A stretch of DNA of 64,000 nucleotides from Yunchengibacter salinarum (GCF_037658235.1 NZ_JBBJLN010000006.1:62001-126000); one strand, 5' to 3'; shown: positions 26,323 through 35,371, numbered from the stretch's first letter. Numbers and translations: made by a program. Notes: generated by a model from the sequence alone, not told the origin.

Positions 26323-26802
26323 TTAAAGCTGGCCCAGCATGTAATCGGCGCTGGACACCTCGAAGGCGCCCGGCTCTTCCACGTTCAGCGCCGTGACCTT
26401 GCCGTCTTCCACGATCATGGAGAAACGCTGTGCGCGCGGCCCCATGCCCAGCTTGCTGCCGTCGAAATCGAGCCCCAGGGCACGGGCATAATCCGCATTG
26501 CCATCCGCCAGCATGATCACGTCATCCCCCACGCCAGCATTCTTGCCCCAGGCATCCATGACGAAAACATCATTCACCGAAAGGCAGGCAATATGGTCAA
26601 CGCCCTTGTCCCGCAGGCTGGCCGCCTTGTCCACGAAGCCCGGCAGGTGGCGGGCGGAACAGGTGGGTGTGAACGCGCCGGGTACGGCGAAAAACGCCAC
26701 CTTCTTGCCCTTGAAAAGCTCATCGGCGCTGATCGGCCCCGGCCCGTCGTCGGTCATCACCATGAATGTGCCCTCAGGCACGCTATCGCCCACTTTGATC
26801 AT
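26323..26802 (-). CDS. Peroxiredoxin, Prx5/AhpE-type cytosolic
   Basis: Thiol peroxidase reducing hydrogen peroxide and organic peroxides. The 159-residue protein has the Prx5 active-site loop PGAFTPTCS with the peroxidatic Cys48, preceded by KVAFFAVPG, and the downstream conserved Arg in the MGPRAQRFSMIV segment. A second cysteine (in HIACLSVND) is at the position seen in many bacterial Prx5 proteins and may or may not act as resolving cysteine. Typical length for the family. The ATG at 26802 follows AAGGGGATC; the frame is open to 26853 but the added residues are not family-like. Single-gene unit with its own terminator. Confidence 0.95.
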   Translation of the reverse strand: MIKVGDSVPEGTFMVMTDDGPGPISADELFKGKKVAFFAVPGAFTPTCSARHLPGFVDKAASLRDKGVDHIACLSVNDVFVMDAWGKNAGVGDDVIMLADGNADYARALGLDFDGSKLGMGPRAQRFSMIVEDGKVTALNVEEPGAFEVSSADYMLGQL

Positions 26803-26957
26803 GCTCGATCCCCTTGTGATAAATTGGCTATGGCAGCGCCGCATTGGCGGCACTGTCCCGAATGGACTGTCGATGGCGGAACCGCCATCGCCCCGTCAGG
26901 GTAAGGCCGTCGCGCGCCCAGACAAGGGCGCGTTTCAGGATATGGCAGGATCGCGGC

Positions 26958-27854
26958 TCAACCGAGAGACCGGTCCCGCTCGATCGCCTGCCCGTCTCCG
27001 CGCACCAGGGTCAGGCGCACATCCCGGCCATTCAGGTCGTGCACAGTCTCGCCCTGCCGCATCACCGGCACGACGAACCGGGCACTGGTGCCATCGCCGC
27101 GCAACTGCACCGTGGCCGGCGCGAACTGAATACCGTCACATTCCACCAGCAGCCGGGCGCCATCCAGCGATTGGCCCGCACTGGCATCCACGATCAGGCG
27201 CTGATGGCCCTTGGGCCCCACCACGCGCGCACCGTCAATGGCGAGCCCCGCACCGGCACCCCCCTGCACATCGGGCAGGCGATCGGCCCAGGCGTTCAGC
27301 GTCACATCGGCGACGGGATCGCCGCTACCCAACTGATCCCGGTTCAGGGTGTATTGCTGTTTGAAAGGCAGGCACACATCCTTGCAGGCCATGAACTCGG
27401 CCTCGATGGTCAGGCTGTCGCCGCTCACCCCTTCCGGCAGGCGGAAAGGCATGACCACCTGATCGCCATAGCCATATGTGGTTATGCCGAACAGGGTGAA
27501 CTTCCTGGGCACGGGATAGCGCAGGTCCACCGGCGTTCCATTGACCCGCACGCGCACGGGCAGGCCCGCTTCGCCGGGGGAGCGCCAATAGGTCTTCCAG
27601 CCGCTGTTCATGTCCGCCTGCCAGGCGATCACCTGACCGTCCAGCCCCTTGACGGGCTGATCCATCACACCCGTGATCAGGCGGGTGCGCATGGCCTCGT
27701 CATGGCTGGACCAGTCGGTGGTGCCGGCATGGGAAGCGCCCATGGTGGCGCCAAGCAGCAGTCCACCCGCCAGCATCAGGTGCCGGGCCAGTCGCCAGCC
27801 CGGTTTCCGGGGCCGTTCCAGGGTCAAGACAGGGCCAGAGCCAGTCCGCGTCAT
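26958..27854 (-). CDS. Stand-alone DsbD alpha-domain-like protein (DsbC_N/ScsB-N family), exported
   Basis: Periplasmic protein of 298 residues related to the N-terminal domain of DsbD/ScsB electron shuttles. An Arg-rich N-terminus and a hydrophobic core (LMLAGGLLLGATMGASHAG) give an export signal. The family features are visible: WQADMNSGWKTYWRSPGEAGLP, the PVPRKF strand and the redox-like pair in FMACKDVCLPFKQ (CxxxC). The transmembrane beta and thioredoxin gamma domains of full DsbD are absent, so it must receive electrons from another protein or act differently. The ATG follows GAGGAACACC. The neighbouring peroxiredoxin and DsbA-fold genes hint at a local redox theme, but they are not in one operon. 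Confidence 0.85.
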   Translation of the reverse strand: MTRTGSGPVLTLERPRKPGWRLARHLMLAGGLLLGATMGASHAGTTDWSSHDEAMRTRLITGVMDQPVKGLDGQVIAWQADMNSGWKTYWRSPGEAGLPVRVRVNGTPVDLRYPVPRKFTLFGITTYGYGDQVVMPFRLPEGVSGDSLTIEAEFMACKDVCLPFKQQYTLNRDQLGSGDPVADVTLNAWADRLPDVQGGAGAGLAIDGARVVGPKGHQRLIVDASAGQSLDGARLLVECDGIQFAPATVQLRGDGTSARFVVPVMRQGETVHDLNGRDVRLTLVRGDGQAIERDRSLG

Positions 27855-28096
27855 AGGTGTTCCTCGTTGTCATGCACCGCGCATCCAGTGGTGCGCGCAT
27901 CATTTCACTCTGTGTTTGTTCTACCAACCCGCAACCGCCCCGGCCAGTTACACCGACTCACGAAAGCGTGTGCATGGGGCGGTTTTTTTGCCGTGACCTC
28001 TTTTACGCGCGCCTGTCATACCCCAGATCAATGGTCTGATCGCATCTTTGCTTTCAATGTTTGTTCGCGTCACCGGAAAGGGATAGACTTGATCTC

Positions 28097-28675
28097 ATGA
28101 GCAGTACCCCATTACCCACCGGCGCCTATCTCACGGGTAGCCTTCTTCTGGCCATGCCGGGGATGGACGACACCCGCTTTGAAAGCAGCGTGATCTATAT
28201 TTGCAGCCATGACGACTCCGGTGCCATGGGACTGGTGATCAATCAGAGCTTTCCCGACCTGAGCTTTCAGGGCCTGTTGCAGCAGCTTGACATCCCCACG
28301 GATGACGCCTGCCCCGATACCACCGTGCATCTTGGCGGCCCGGTGGAACCGGGGCGCGGCTTCGTGCTGCACAGTGCCGATTACGCACAGGAAAGCACCC
28401 TTATCGTTTCGGAAAGCATGGCGCTGAGCGCCACCATCGACATTCTTCAGGAAATCGCCGCCGGTCGCGGGCCGGCGCACCATCTGGTGGCGCTGGGCTA
28501 TGCCGGCTGGGGGCCGGGCCAGCTTGAGCAGGAAATCCAGCACAATGGCTGGCTGACCGCCAGCGCGGACGAGGAAATCGTCTTCAACACCGATCTGGAC
28601 CATAAATGGCCCCGCGCCATGCGGATGCTGGGCATTGAACCGGCCATGCTGTCCACCGAAGCGGGCCACGCCTGA
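28097..28675 (+). CDS. YqgE/AlgH family protein
   Basis: Cytosolic protein of the UPF0301 (YqgE/AlgH) family, 192 residues, molecular role not settled. Family motifs are clear: the N-terminal LTGSLLLAMPGM, FESSVIYICSHDDSGAMGLVIN, the VHLGGPVEPGRGFVLHS segment, and the C-terminal GYAGWGPGQLEQEIQHNGWL. Length is standard. The ATG at 28097 is chosen by comparison with the family; the ribosome site (AAAGGGA, 14 nt upstream) is weak and a TTG at 28061 is in frame. It is divergent from the DsbD-alpha-like gene and convergent with the M16 peptidase gene. Confidence 0.93.
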   Translation: MSSTPLPTGAYLTGSLLLAMPGMDDTRFESSVIYICSHDDSGAMGLVINQSFPDLSFQGLLQQLDIPTDDACPDTTVHLGGPVEPGRGFVLHSADYAQESTLIVSESMALSATIDILQEIAAGRGPAHHLVALGYAGWGPGQLEQEIQHNGWLTASADEEIVFNTDLDHKWPRAMRMLGIEPAMLSTEAGHA

Positions 28676-28741
28676 CCCGCCCGGCTGTTACACCCGGCTG
28701 CCCCGCCCGACTGCTCCGCCTGAAAACCCCGCCCCGGACAT

Positions 28742-29989
28742 TCAAACGTCCAGCGACGGCAGATCCCCCGCGCCCACGGCGGCGAAAGCATGTGTCTTGC
28801 TGTCCAGCAGGTCGCGCGCCATTCGGGCCACGTCGTCAGGGGTCACGCTGGTCACGTCCTTCAGGATTTCTTCCACCGTCACCACACGGTCGAACACCAG
28901 AAGCTGGCGGCCAAGCTGTTCCATGCGGGACGTGGTGGATTCCAGCGCCATCATCAGCCCGGCCTTGAGCTGATTGATGCTGCTGGCCACTTCCTCCGCC
29001 CCCGGCCCGCGCGCCAGATCCTCCACCTCCGCCCGCACCAGCGCCAGCACCTCGGCGGCGGCTTCGGGGGCGGCGGCGGCATACAGGCCGCTCATGCCCG
29101 TGTCCCGGTGCGCATTGGCGAAGGAAAAGATGGCATAGGCCAGCCCGCGTTCCTCCCGGACGGTCTGAAACAGGCGCGAGGACATGCCGCCACCCAGCAG
29201 GGTGGTGAAAACCTGCGCCGGGTAATAATCCGCATCGAAATAGGAGACGCCCGGCCAGCCCAGCGTAAGATGCACCTGCTCAAGCGGGCGGGAATCCAGC
29301 TTGCGACCACCGGTGAACACACCGGGCGGCGTGGGCCCGCCATCGCCCGGTGGCACATCGGCCAGCGCCTCGGCCACCAGCGCCACCAGCCGGTCATGAT
29401 CCAGATTGCCCACCGCCGAGACCACCATGCGCCCCGCCTGATAGCGCTCGGCCATATAAAGGTTCAGATCGTCGCGGGTAAAACCGCCGACGGTTTCCGG
29501 CGTGCCGAGAATATTGTGCCCCAGCGGCTGATCGCCATACGCCGCTTCCTGAAGATGGTCGAAAATGATGTCATCCGGCGTTTCCACCGCCTGCGCCAGT
29601 TCCTGAAGGATCACTTCCTTTTCGCGGGTCAGTTCCGCCGGATCGAATACGGAGCGGGTGAGAATGTCCCCCAGCAGGTCCACCGCCAGGCCCATGTCGT
29701 CCTTCAGAACGCGGCAGTAATACAGGGTCTGGTCGCGGCTGGTGAAGGCGTTCATCTGGCCGCCCACGGCTTCGATCTCCAGCGCGATGTCGCGCGCGCT
29801 GCGCCGCTCGGTGCCCTTGAACAGCATGTGTTCAAGGCAATGGGTGATGCCCTGCTCCCGCGGCCCTTCCAGCCGGGAGCCCGCATCCACCCATACACCG
29901 ACGGAAACGGTCTCCAGCGCCGGGCGTTGCTCGCTGATGATGCGCAAGCCCCCCGGCAGCCTCGTCAGGCGCACACGGTCATCGCTCAT
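28742..29989 (-). CDS. M16 family zinc peptidase (mitochondrial processing peptidase-like)
   Basis: Zinc endopeptidase of the pitrilysin clan, 415 residues. The inverted zinc motif HxxEH is present as HCLEH (His50, Glu53 catalytic, His54) followed by MLFKGT; the distal acidic ligand is expected in the downstream REKEVILQELAQAVETPDD region. A C-terminal M16 domain (about 165-350, with NLDHDRLVALV and LTLGWPGVSYFD) completes the clam-shell half. This is the alphaproteobacterial relative of the mitochondrial processing peptidase beta subunit. Its ATG overlaps the end of thrC by 4 nt (ATGA), so it is translated from the tail of the oxidase/thrC operon, a conserved alphaproteobacterial linkage. 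Confidence 0.95.
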   Translation of the reverse strand: MSDDRVRLTRLPGGLRIISEQRPALETVSVGVWVDAGSRLEGPREQGITHCLEHMLFKGTERRSARDIALEIEAVGGQMNAFTSRDQTLYYCRVLKDDMGLAVDLLGDILTRSVFDPAELTREKEVILQELAQAVETPDDIIFDHLQEAAYGDQPLGHNILGTPETVGGFTRDDLNLYMAERYQAGRMVVSAVGNLDHDRLVALVAEALADVPPGDGGPTPPGVFTGGRKLDSRPLEQVHLTLGWPGVSYFDADYYPAQVFTTLLGGGMSSRLFQTVREERGLAYAIFSFANAHRDTGMSGLYAAAAPEAAAEVLALVRAEVEDLARGPGAEEVASSINQLKAGLMMALESTTSRMEQLGRQLLVFDRVVTVEEILKDVTSVTPDDVARMARDLLDSKTHAFAAVGAGDLPSLDV

Positions 29990-31407
29990 GCGGACCCCCG
30001 AACCGGTCCCGGCGTCGCCCCCTTGAGCATCCGGGCCTTCAGGGCCTCCAGATCGGCGGGCAGCGTATCATAGCGTTCCGGCGCGCTCATCAGATCGGCC
30101 AGATGGGGCGGCAGGGGCGCGGGGCCGTCCTGCACCCTTGTGACCGCATCGGCGAACTTGGCCGGATGGGCGGTGGCCAGCGTTACCCGTGCCGCGCCGT
30201 CTTCAGGCAGGGTGCGGCGCGCCACATCGAAACCGATGGCGGTGTGCGGGTCCAGCAGCAGGCCCGTATCGGCCAACACATCCTTCATGGTGGCAACCGT
30301 GCCCGCATCATCCACGCGCGCGGCGGTGAACAGGCCCCGGAACCGGCTGACGGCCTGATCCGGCAAGGTGAAGCCGTCGCTCTGTTTCAGGCTTTCCATG
30401 TGGCCGCGCACGGCACCGCTGTCGCCGTCCAGCAGGTCGAACAGCAGGCGCTCGAAATTGGAGGAAATGCCGATATCCATGCTGGGCGACAGGGTGGATG
30501 CCACCGGCCCGCGCTCATAACGCCCGGTTTCCCGGAAGCGGGTCAGGATGTCATTGGCATTGGTGGCGATGGCCAGCATTTCCACCGGCAAGCCCATGCG
30601 CCGGGCCAGATAGCCGGCGAACACATCGCCGAAATTCCCGGTGGGCACGGAAAAGGACACGGGCCGATCCGGCGCCCCCAGCGCCACGGCGGCATAGACA
30701 TAATAGACGATCTGCGCCATCACCCGCGCCCAGTTGATGGAATTGACGGCGCTGAGCCCCACCTGATCGCGGAAGGCCGCATCGGCAAAAGCGGCTTTCA
30801 CCAATGCCTGGCAGTCGTCAAAGGTGCCATCCACGGCGATATTGACCACATTGGGCGCGTCCACGGTGGTCATCTGGCGGCGCTGCACTTCGGACACGCG
30901 CCCCTTGGGGTGAAGCATGAAGATATCCACCGCTTCCGCCCCGCGGCAACCCTCGATGGCCGCCGAGCCGGTATCGCCACTGGTGGCACCCAATATGGTC
31001 AGCCGACGGCCCTGACGGCGGGTAAACAGGTCGAAAAGCTGCCCCAGGAATTGCAGCGCGAAATCCTTGAACGCCAGAGTGGGGCCGTGGAACAGCTCCA
31101 GCACCCAGTCATTGGGGCCAAGCTGCACCAGCGGCGCCGTGGCGCTGTGGCGGAACCGGTCACCGCCATAAACCCGGCGGGTCAGCCGGTCCAGCGTGTC
31201 ACCGTCCAGCGCGTCGGCCAGAAAAGGCCGCATCACGGCGGCGGCCACGGCGTGATAGGGCTGCCCGCGCAGGGCCCGCAGATCGTCCGCCGACCAGTGC
31301 GGCAGATGATCCGGCATGTAAAGGCCGCCATCCGGGGCCAGCCCGGTCATGATGGTATCTTCAAAGCCGAGGGCGGGAGCTTCCCCGCGGGTAGAGCTGT
31401 ACTGCAC
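29986..31407 (-). CDS. thrC: Threonine synthase
   Basis: PLP enzyme converting O-phosphohomoserine to threonine. The 473-residue protein has the N-terminal fold of the long ThrC class (MQYSSTRGEAPALGFEDTIMTGLAPDGGLYMP) and the PLP lysine in FHGPTLAFKDFALQFLG, followed by the glycine-rich phosphate loop GATSGDTGSAAIEG. Start is GTG at 31407 after AAAGGGCG. It lies 90 nt after surf1 and overlaps the M16 gene, so the threonine gene rides with the cytochrome oxidase operon while thrB is in the ispH operon. Confidence 0.97.
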   Translation of the reverse strand: MQYSSTRGEAPALGFEDTIMTGLAPDGGLYMPDHLPHWSADDLRALRGQPYHAVAAAVMRPFLADALDGDTLDRLTRRVYGGDRFRHSATAPLVQLGPNDWVLELFHGPTLAFKDFALQFLGQLFDLFTRRQGRRLTILGATSGDTGSAAIEGCRGAEAVDIFMLHPKGRVSEVQRRQMTTVDAPNVVNIAVDGTFDDCQALVKAAFADAAFRDQVGLSAVNSINWARVMAQIVYYVYAAVALGAPDRPVSFSVPTGNFGDVFAGYLARRMGLPVEMLAIATNANDILTRFRETGRYERGPVASTLSPSMDIGISSNFERLLFDLLDGDSGAVRGHMESLKQSDGFTLPDQAVSRFRGLFTAARVDDAGTVATMKDVLADTGLLLDPHTAIGFDVARRTLPEDGAARVTLATAHPAKFADAVTRVQDGPAPLPPHLADLMSAPERYDTLPADLEALKARMLKGATPGPVRGSA

Positions 31408-31497
31408 CGAAACGCCCTTTCTCAGATTGCCGGATTGACCCGGCCGCGAGTCATAGTGCCCGGCGCGCCCCGGCGCAAGAGAGGGCTTCGGCCCGCC

Positions 31498-32217
31498 TTA
31501 TCGCGGATCGGCCGACCGGCGCGCCCTGGCCAGGCCATAAGCCAGATAGACCGCCACCAGCGCCAGCCCAAGGCCATACCAGGTCAGGGCATATTCCAGG
31601 TGATTGTTGCGGATCTGAACCCGCACCTGCCCCGCCCGCAGCGGCGCGGCGGTCCAGTCCCCAGCTTGCAGAATCACCCGGTAAGGCAGAACCCGCGCAA
31701 GGCCGAAATGATCGGCCATCTCGTCCATGCGGGCGGTGAACCAGTCCCCGCTTTCCGGCTGATTGACCGGGGTGAACGGCCCCGGCTGTGCACCGCGCCG
31801 CAGCACACCGGTCACCGTTAGACGATCGGTGGGCAGGGTCACCGGGGCCGTGCGATCCGCCACCCAGCCGGGGGAGACGAGCACGGGCCGCGATCCGTCC
31901 CGCAAAAAGGGCAGATAGAGATGATAGCCGCCCTCCCCGTCCAGATTGGTGCCGAACACGGCGATCGGGGGGGTGTCCATGAACCGCCCGGTGATCGTCA
32001 CCCGGCGATAGGGGGCGAGCGTGCCCGCCGACTCCAGCCGGTGGAGCGGCGCGGGCGGCGCGGCAAGGCCCGCTTCCAGCTCGGCCACGCGGGCGGTTTT
32101 CGGCCCCACCTTGCGGGCCTGCCAGGTGCCGAGCACAATCAGGATGGCCAGCGCCACCAGCGTGGCAACGGTCAGGCCGCGGCCCGGTTGGAAGCGGGGC
32201 TGGTCAGCCACGGTCAT
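31498..32217 (-). CDS. SURF1-like cytochrome oxidase assembly protein
   Basis: Inner-membrane assembly factor that helps insert heme a into subunit I. The 239-residue protein has the SURF1 topology: one helix near the N-terminus (LTVATLVALAILIVLGTWQ, with the conserved GTWQ), a large periplasmic domain (with the PYRRVTITGRF, HLYLPF and VNRGW-like VSPGWV segments), and a second helix at the C-terminus (LEYALTWYGLGLALVAVYLAYG, with the conserved YALTWYG). It overlaps DUF983 by 4 nt. The conserved positions expected for heme-A binding lie in the two helices. Confidence 0.95.
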   Translation of the reverse strand: MTVADQPRFQPGRGLTVATLVALAILIVLGTWQARKVGPKTARVAELEAGLAAPPAPLHRLESAGTLAPYRRVTITGRFMDTPPIAVFGTNLDGEGGYHLYLPFLRDGSRPVLVSPGWVADRTAPVTLPTDRLTVTGVLRRGAQPGPFTPVNQPESGDWFTARMDEMADHFGLARVLPYRVILQAGDWTAAPLRAGQVRVQIRNNHLEYALTWYGLGLALVAVYLAYGLARARRSADPR

Positions 32218-32663
32218 CGGCTTTGGTCATCGGGTGCGGGGTCATCCGCGTCCCCGGCGGGATCGATTCGGCCCTCATGGGCATCATGGCGCAATTCCAG
32301 CGCCACCAGGATCACCTTGACCACGCGCAGCATCCAGAACCCGGCACCGGCGATGAACAGCGGCCACAGGATCATGTGCACCCACATGGGCGGACGCACC
32401 AGTCCGCCGATGATGAACGCCAGAACGGCGGTCAACGCCCCCAGAATCAGAATGACGAAGACCGCCGGGCCATCCCCCGGATCGACCTGGCGAAGATCCA
32501 GCCCGCAGGCCGGGCAGGCGGGGCGCAGTTCCAGGCCCTTGTGCAGCACCTTGCCCCTGAAGCAGCGGGGGCAGCGGCCCGCAAGCCCCGCCTTTAACGG
32601 CGACACCGGCCCCGCATGGGCCGGGCCGGTGTCCGTGTTTTCGGTTTTATGGTCCTGAGCCAT
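32214..32663 (-). CDS. DUF983 zinc-ribbon membrane protein
   Basis: Small membrane protein of the DUF983 family, 149 residues, regularly found beside cytochrome oxidase assembly genes in alphaproteobacteria. A four-cysteine zinc-ribbon (CPRCF near residue 31 and CPACG near residue 50) precedes two hydrophobic helices (VFVILILGALTAVLAFIIGGL and MILWPLFIAGAGFWMLRVVKVILV). The C-terminus is acidic. A role in oxidase assembly is inferred from context only. It lies 51 nt after ctaE and overlaps surf1 by 4 nt. Confidence 0.93.
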   Translation of the reverse strand: MAQDHKTENTDTGPAHAGPVSPLKAGLAGRCPRCFRGKVLHKGLELRPACPACGLDLRQVDPGDGPAVFVILILGALTAVLAFIIGGLVRPPMWVHMILWPLFIAGAGFWMLRVVKVILVALELRHDAHEGRIDPAGDADDPAPDDQSR

Positions 32664-32714
32664 GCGTGCCGCCTTTCAGCAGATGAACCGGGCGGGCCGC
32701 CGGGCCGGGGCGCC

Positions 32715-33572
32715 CTATTGGCCGCCCCAGATATAAACGGCAAAGAACAGGAACAGCCAGACCACGTCCACAAAGTGCCAGTACCAGGCCGCCGCTTCAA
32801 AGCCGAAGTGATGGTCCGGGCTGAAATGGCCCTTATAGGCACGCCCCAGGCACACGGCCAGGAAGATGGTGCCCACCACCACGTGGAAACCGTGGAAACC
32901 CGTGGCCATGAAGAAGGTGGCGCCATAGATATTGCCGGAAAACTCGAACGCGGCATGGGTATATTCATAAACCTGCAACAGCGTGAAAATGAAGCCCAGT
33001 ATCACGGTGAGCCAAAGGCCCTTTTTCAGGGCGTCCCGGTCACCTTCCATGACCGCATGGTGCGCCCAGGTCACGGTGGTGCCGGACAGCAGCAGGATCA
33101 GCGTGTTCATGAAGGGCAGGTGCCAGGGATCGAAGGTTTCCACGCCTTCGGGCGGCCAGGGGGCGTCGGTGCCAAGGCTGCCCCAGAAGGCGAAGATGTC
33201 CGGCGTGGGCTGGGCGGGATACAGCGAGGCATTGAAGAAAGCCCAGAACCAGGCGACGAAGAACATCACCTCCGACGCGATGAAAAGGATCATGCCATAG
33301 CGCAGGCCGATCCGCACCACCGGCTTGTGGTCCCCGGAGAGCGCTTCCTTGATCACATCCTTCCACCAGGCATACATGGAATACAGCACGCCCAGAAAGC
33401 CGGTCACCAGAATATAGGTACCGAAGCTGCTGCCCTCCACGCCGAAGAGCGCCGCATCCGGCTTCATGGTGAAAACGGCCCCCACCGTCAGCAGCAGCAC
33501 GAAAGTGGACATCACCGCCGGCCAGGGGCTTGGGTCCACCAGATGATAGTCGTGTTTGACGTCACCCGCCAT
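32715..33572 (-). CDS. ctaE: Cytochrome c oxidase subunit III
   Basis: Third core subunit of the aa3-type oxidase, 285 residues, with seven predicted membrane helices. Typical motifs: the N-terminal HDYHLVDPSPWPAVMS, the long first loop TYILVTGFLGVLYSMYAWWKDVIKE, FFVAWFWAFFNASL, and the C-terminal GFHGFHVVVGTIFL and WYWHFVDVVWLFLFFAVYIWGG. It lies 119 nt after ctaG and 51 nt before DUF983 in the ctaC-to-M16 operon. Confidence 0.98.
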   Translation of the reverse strand: MAGDVKHDYHLVDPSPWPAVMSTFVLLLTVGAVFTMKPDAALFGVEGSSFGTYILVTGFLGVLYSMYAWWKDVIKEALSGDHKPVVRIGLRYGMILFIASEVMFFVAWFWAFFNASLYPAQPTPDIFAFWGSLGTDAPWPPEGVETFDPWHLPFMNTLILLLSGTTVTWAHHAVMEGDRDALKKGLWLTVILGFIFTLLQVYEYTHAAFEFSGNIYGATFFMATGFHGFHVVVGTIFLAVCLGRAYKGHFSPDHHFGFEAAAWYWHFVDVVWLFLFFAVYIWGGQ

Positions 33573-33691
33573 TGTCTCGTCTCCTCAACGCGCGGCACCG
33601 GGACTGGCCCCGGTACCCGTTTGCCCGCTCCCCGACGGCTGGCCGGGGGCGCGACGTTCATGATGTTCGCCGGTGCCGGCCCCCATGCCGG

Positions 33692-34234
33692 TCAGCCGGT
33701 CTCCTTCACGAAGAAGGTATAGGACAGCGTTACCTCTGTCACATCGCCCATTTCCGGGTCGTCCGCAAGGGCCGGATCAATATAATAGATCACCGGCATG
33801 TCAACCCGCTCACCGGGCTTCAGGGTCTGCTCGGTAAAGCAGAAACAATCCACCTTGATGAAATAACTGCCGGCCTTGAGCGGCGTGACATTATAGGTCG
33901 CCGTGCCGGTGATGGTCCGGTCGGTGGGATTATAGGCTTCATAGACCGCGATGGTCTTTTCACCCACCTTCAGGGACTGGGTATTCTGCTTCGGCTTGAA
34001 CCGCCAGGGCATGTCCCGGTGCGTGTTGGACGCGAAACGAATGGTCACGTCCCGGTCGGTCACCTGCGGCCCGGCGCGATCCCCCGCTGTCTGGGTGGTG
34101 CCGCCATAGCCGGTGACCCGACAGAACAGATCGTAAAGCGGCACCGCCGCAAAGGAAAGCGCCACCATGGCGGCCACCACCCCCCCGACAATCAGCGCCA
34201 CGCGCCCGTTCTTTCTGGCAAGCGCTTCCGTCAT
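33692..34234 (-). CDS. ctaG: Cytochrome c oxidase assembly protein CtaG/Cox11
   Basis: Copper chaperone that loads the CuB centre of subunit I. The 180-residue protein has one N-terminal membrane helix (VALIVGGVVAAMVALSFAAVPLYDLFCRV, with the conserved VPLYxxFC) and a periplasmic immunoglobulin-like domain carrying the copper-binding CFCF motif (KVDCFCFTEQTL). Length and order are typical for alphaproteobacteria. Its ATG overlaps the stop of the 42-residue CoxF-like gene by 4 nt. Confidence 0.97.
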   Translation of the reverse strand: MTEALARKNGRVALIVGGVVAAMVALSFAAVPLYDLFCRVTGYGGTTQTAGDRAGPQVTDRDVTIRFASNTHRDMPWRFKPKQNTQSLKVGEKTIAVYEAYNPTDRTITGTATYNVTPLKAGSYFIKVDCFCFTEQTLKPGERVDMPVIYYIDPALADDPEMGDVTEVTLSYTFFVKETG

Positions 34235-34359
34235 GGCGAGGCCACATCAATCTTGAAATAGCTGAGCACGCCAATGAAGATCACGAGCCCGGCCAGCGCC
34301 AGGCCAAGCGCCCGGTTGCGTCGCTTCATCCGTTTGTGCATCGGGGAGCGTTCATCCAT
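34231..34359 (-). CDS. Small CoxF-like membrane protein, 42 residues
   Basis: Very short gene between ctaB and ctaG. The product has a basic N-terminus (MDERSPMHKRMKRRNRAL) and one membrane helix (GLALAGLVIFIGVLSYFKI). CAGGAG 8 nt before the ATG, a 4-nt overlap with ctaG and the fixed position in the operon argue that it is real. Small hydrophobic CoxF/CtaF-like proteins at exactly this position are known in alphaproteobacterial oxidase operons; their role in assembly is not well defined. The longer frame to 34413 runs into ctaB and has no ribosome site. Confidence 0.82.
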   Translation of the reverse strand: MDERSPMHKRMKRRNRALGLALAGLVIFIGVLSYFKIDVASP

Positions 34360-34381
34360 GGTCGAGACTCCTGATAAAGGG

Positions 34382-35332
34382 TCAGATCCGGCCTGCCAGG
34401 CTGTCCACGGCAAGGGCGCCGAAAAGCGCGAACAGATACAGGATGGAAAAGCCGAACAGCCGCTTTTCCGCCCCGTCCCGCGCGCGCCAGACCGCCCAGG
34501 CCAGCCACAGGAAACCGGCGCTCATCATCGCGGCGACACTGCCATATATCCAGCCGCCAAGGCCCGTGGCCACGGGCGCCAGCGCCACCGGCACAAGCGC
34601 CACCGAATAGCCCAGAATCTGCGCCCGTGTGTGGCGCCGCCCGGCCACCACCGGCAGCATGGGCACGCCCACGGCCTGATAGTCCGTGGTGGTGAACAGG
34701 CTGAGCGCCCAGAAATGCGGCGGCGTCCACAAAAAGATGATGGCGAACAGGATAAGCGAATCCAGCGTGACGCTGCCGGTGACCGCGGCCCAGCCGATCA
34801 TGGGCGGGAACGCCCCGGCGGCGCCGCCGATCACGATGTTCTGCGGCGTGCGGCGCTTCAACCACATGGTATAGACCACCGCATAGAACACGATGGTGAG
34901 CGCCAGCAGGGCGGCGGCGGTCAGATTGATCATCAGCCCCAGCAGCACCACGGACCCCACCGACAGGCTGAGGCCAAAGCCCAGGGCTTCACCGGGGCTG
35001 ATGCGCCCCGCGGGCACCGGGCGGGATTCGGTGCGGCGCATGGCGGCATCGATATCCGCATCCCACCACATGTTCAGCGCACCGGATGCCCCCGCCCCCA
35101 CCGCGATCAGCAAGATAGCCGACAGGGCCAGCACCGGGTGCAGGCTTCCGGGAGCGGCGATCAGGCCCACGATCGCCGTGAAGATCACCAGCGACATGAC
35201 ACGGGGCTTCAGCAGCACCCAGAAATCGCTGGCTTCCGCCACCGGGGGCTCACCGACGGGCGCCACCGGTGCGGGTGCATCGGTCATCCGGGGCATATGG
35301 GCGTCGGAAGAAGCGGACACGGTAGCGGTCAT
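34382..35332 (-). CDS. ctaB: Protoheme IX farnesyltransferase (heme O synthase)
   Basis: Transfers farnesyl diphosphate to heme B to give heme O, the precursor of heme A. The 316-residue UbiA-fold protein has eight to nine hydrophobic helices and both allylic-diphosphate motifs: [21 protein letters not shown] in the first cytoplasmic loop and the [14 protein letters not shown] loop after the [11 protein letters not shown] segment. The first 35 residues are Ala/Pro-rich and soluble. It lies 49 nt after ctaD, beyond a strong intercistronic hairpin. Confidence 0.97.
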   Translation of the reverse strand: MTATVSASSDAHMPRMTDAPAPVAPVGEPPVAEASDFWVLLKPRVMSLVIFTAIVGLIAAPGSLHPVLALSAILLIAVGAGASGALNMWWDADIDAAMRRTESRPVPAGRISPGEALGFGLSLSVGSVVLLGLMINLTAAALLALTIVFYAVVYTMWLKRRTPQNIVIGGAAGAFPPMIGWAAVTGSVTLDSLILFAIIFLWTPPHFWALSLFTTTDYQAVGVPMLPVVAGRRHTRAQILGYSVALVPVALAPVATGLGGWIYGSVAAMMSAGFLWLAWAVWRARDGAEKRLFGFSILYLFALFGALAVDSLAGRI

Positions 35333-35344
35333 CCTGTTGTAAAG

Positions 35345-35371
35345 CCGCCGCCGGGCATATCCCGGCGGCGG
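35345..35371 (-). terminator. Strong hairpin between ctaD and ctaB
   Basis: Perfect 11-bp GC stem (35345-35355 with 35361-35371) and 5-nt loop starting 10 nt after the ctaD stop. On the minus strand only CTTTACAA follows, so full termination is doubtful; partial termination or 3'-end protection of the ctaC-ctaD part of the transcript is more likely. Confidence 0.6.
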
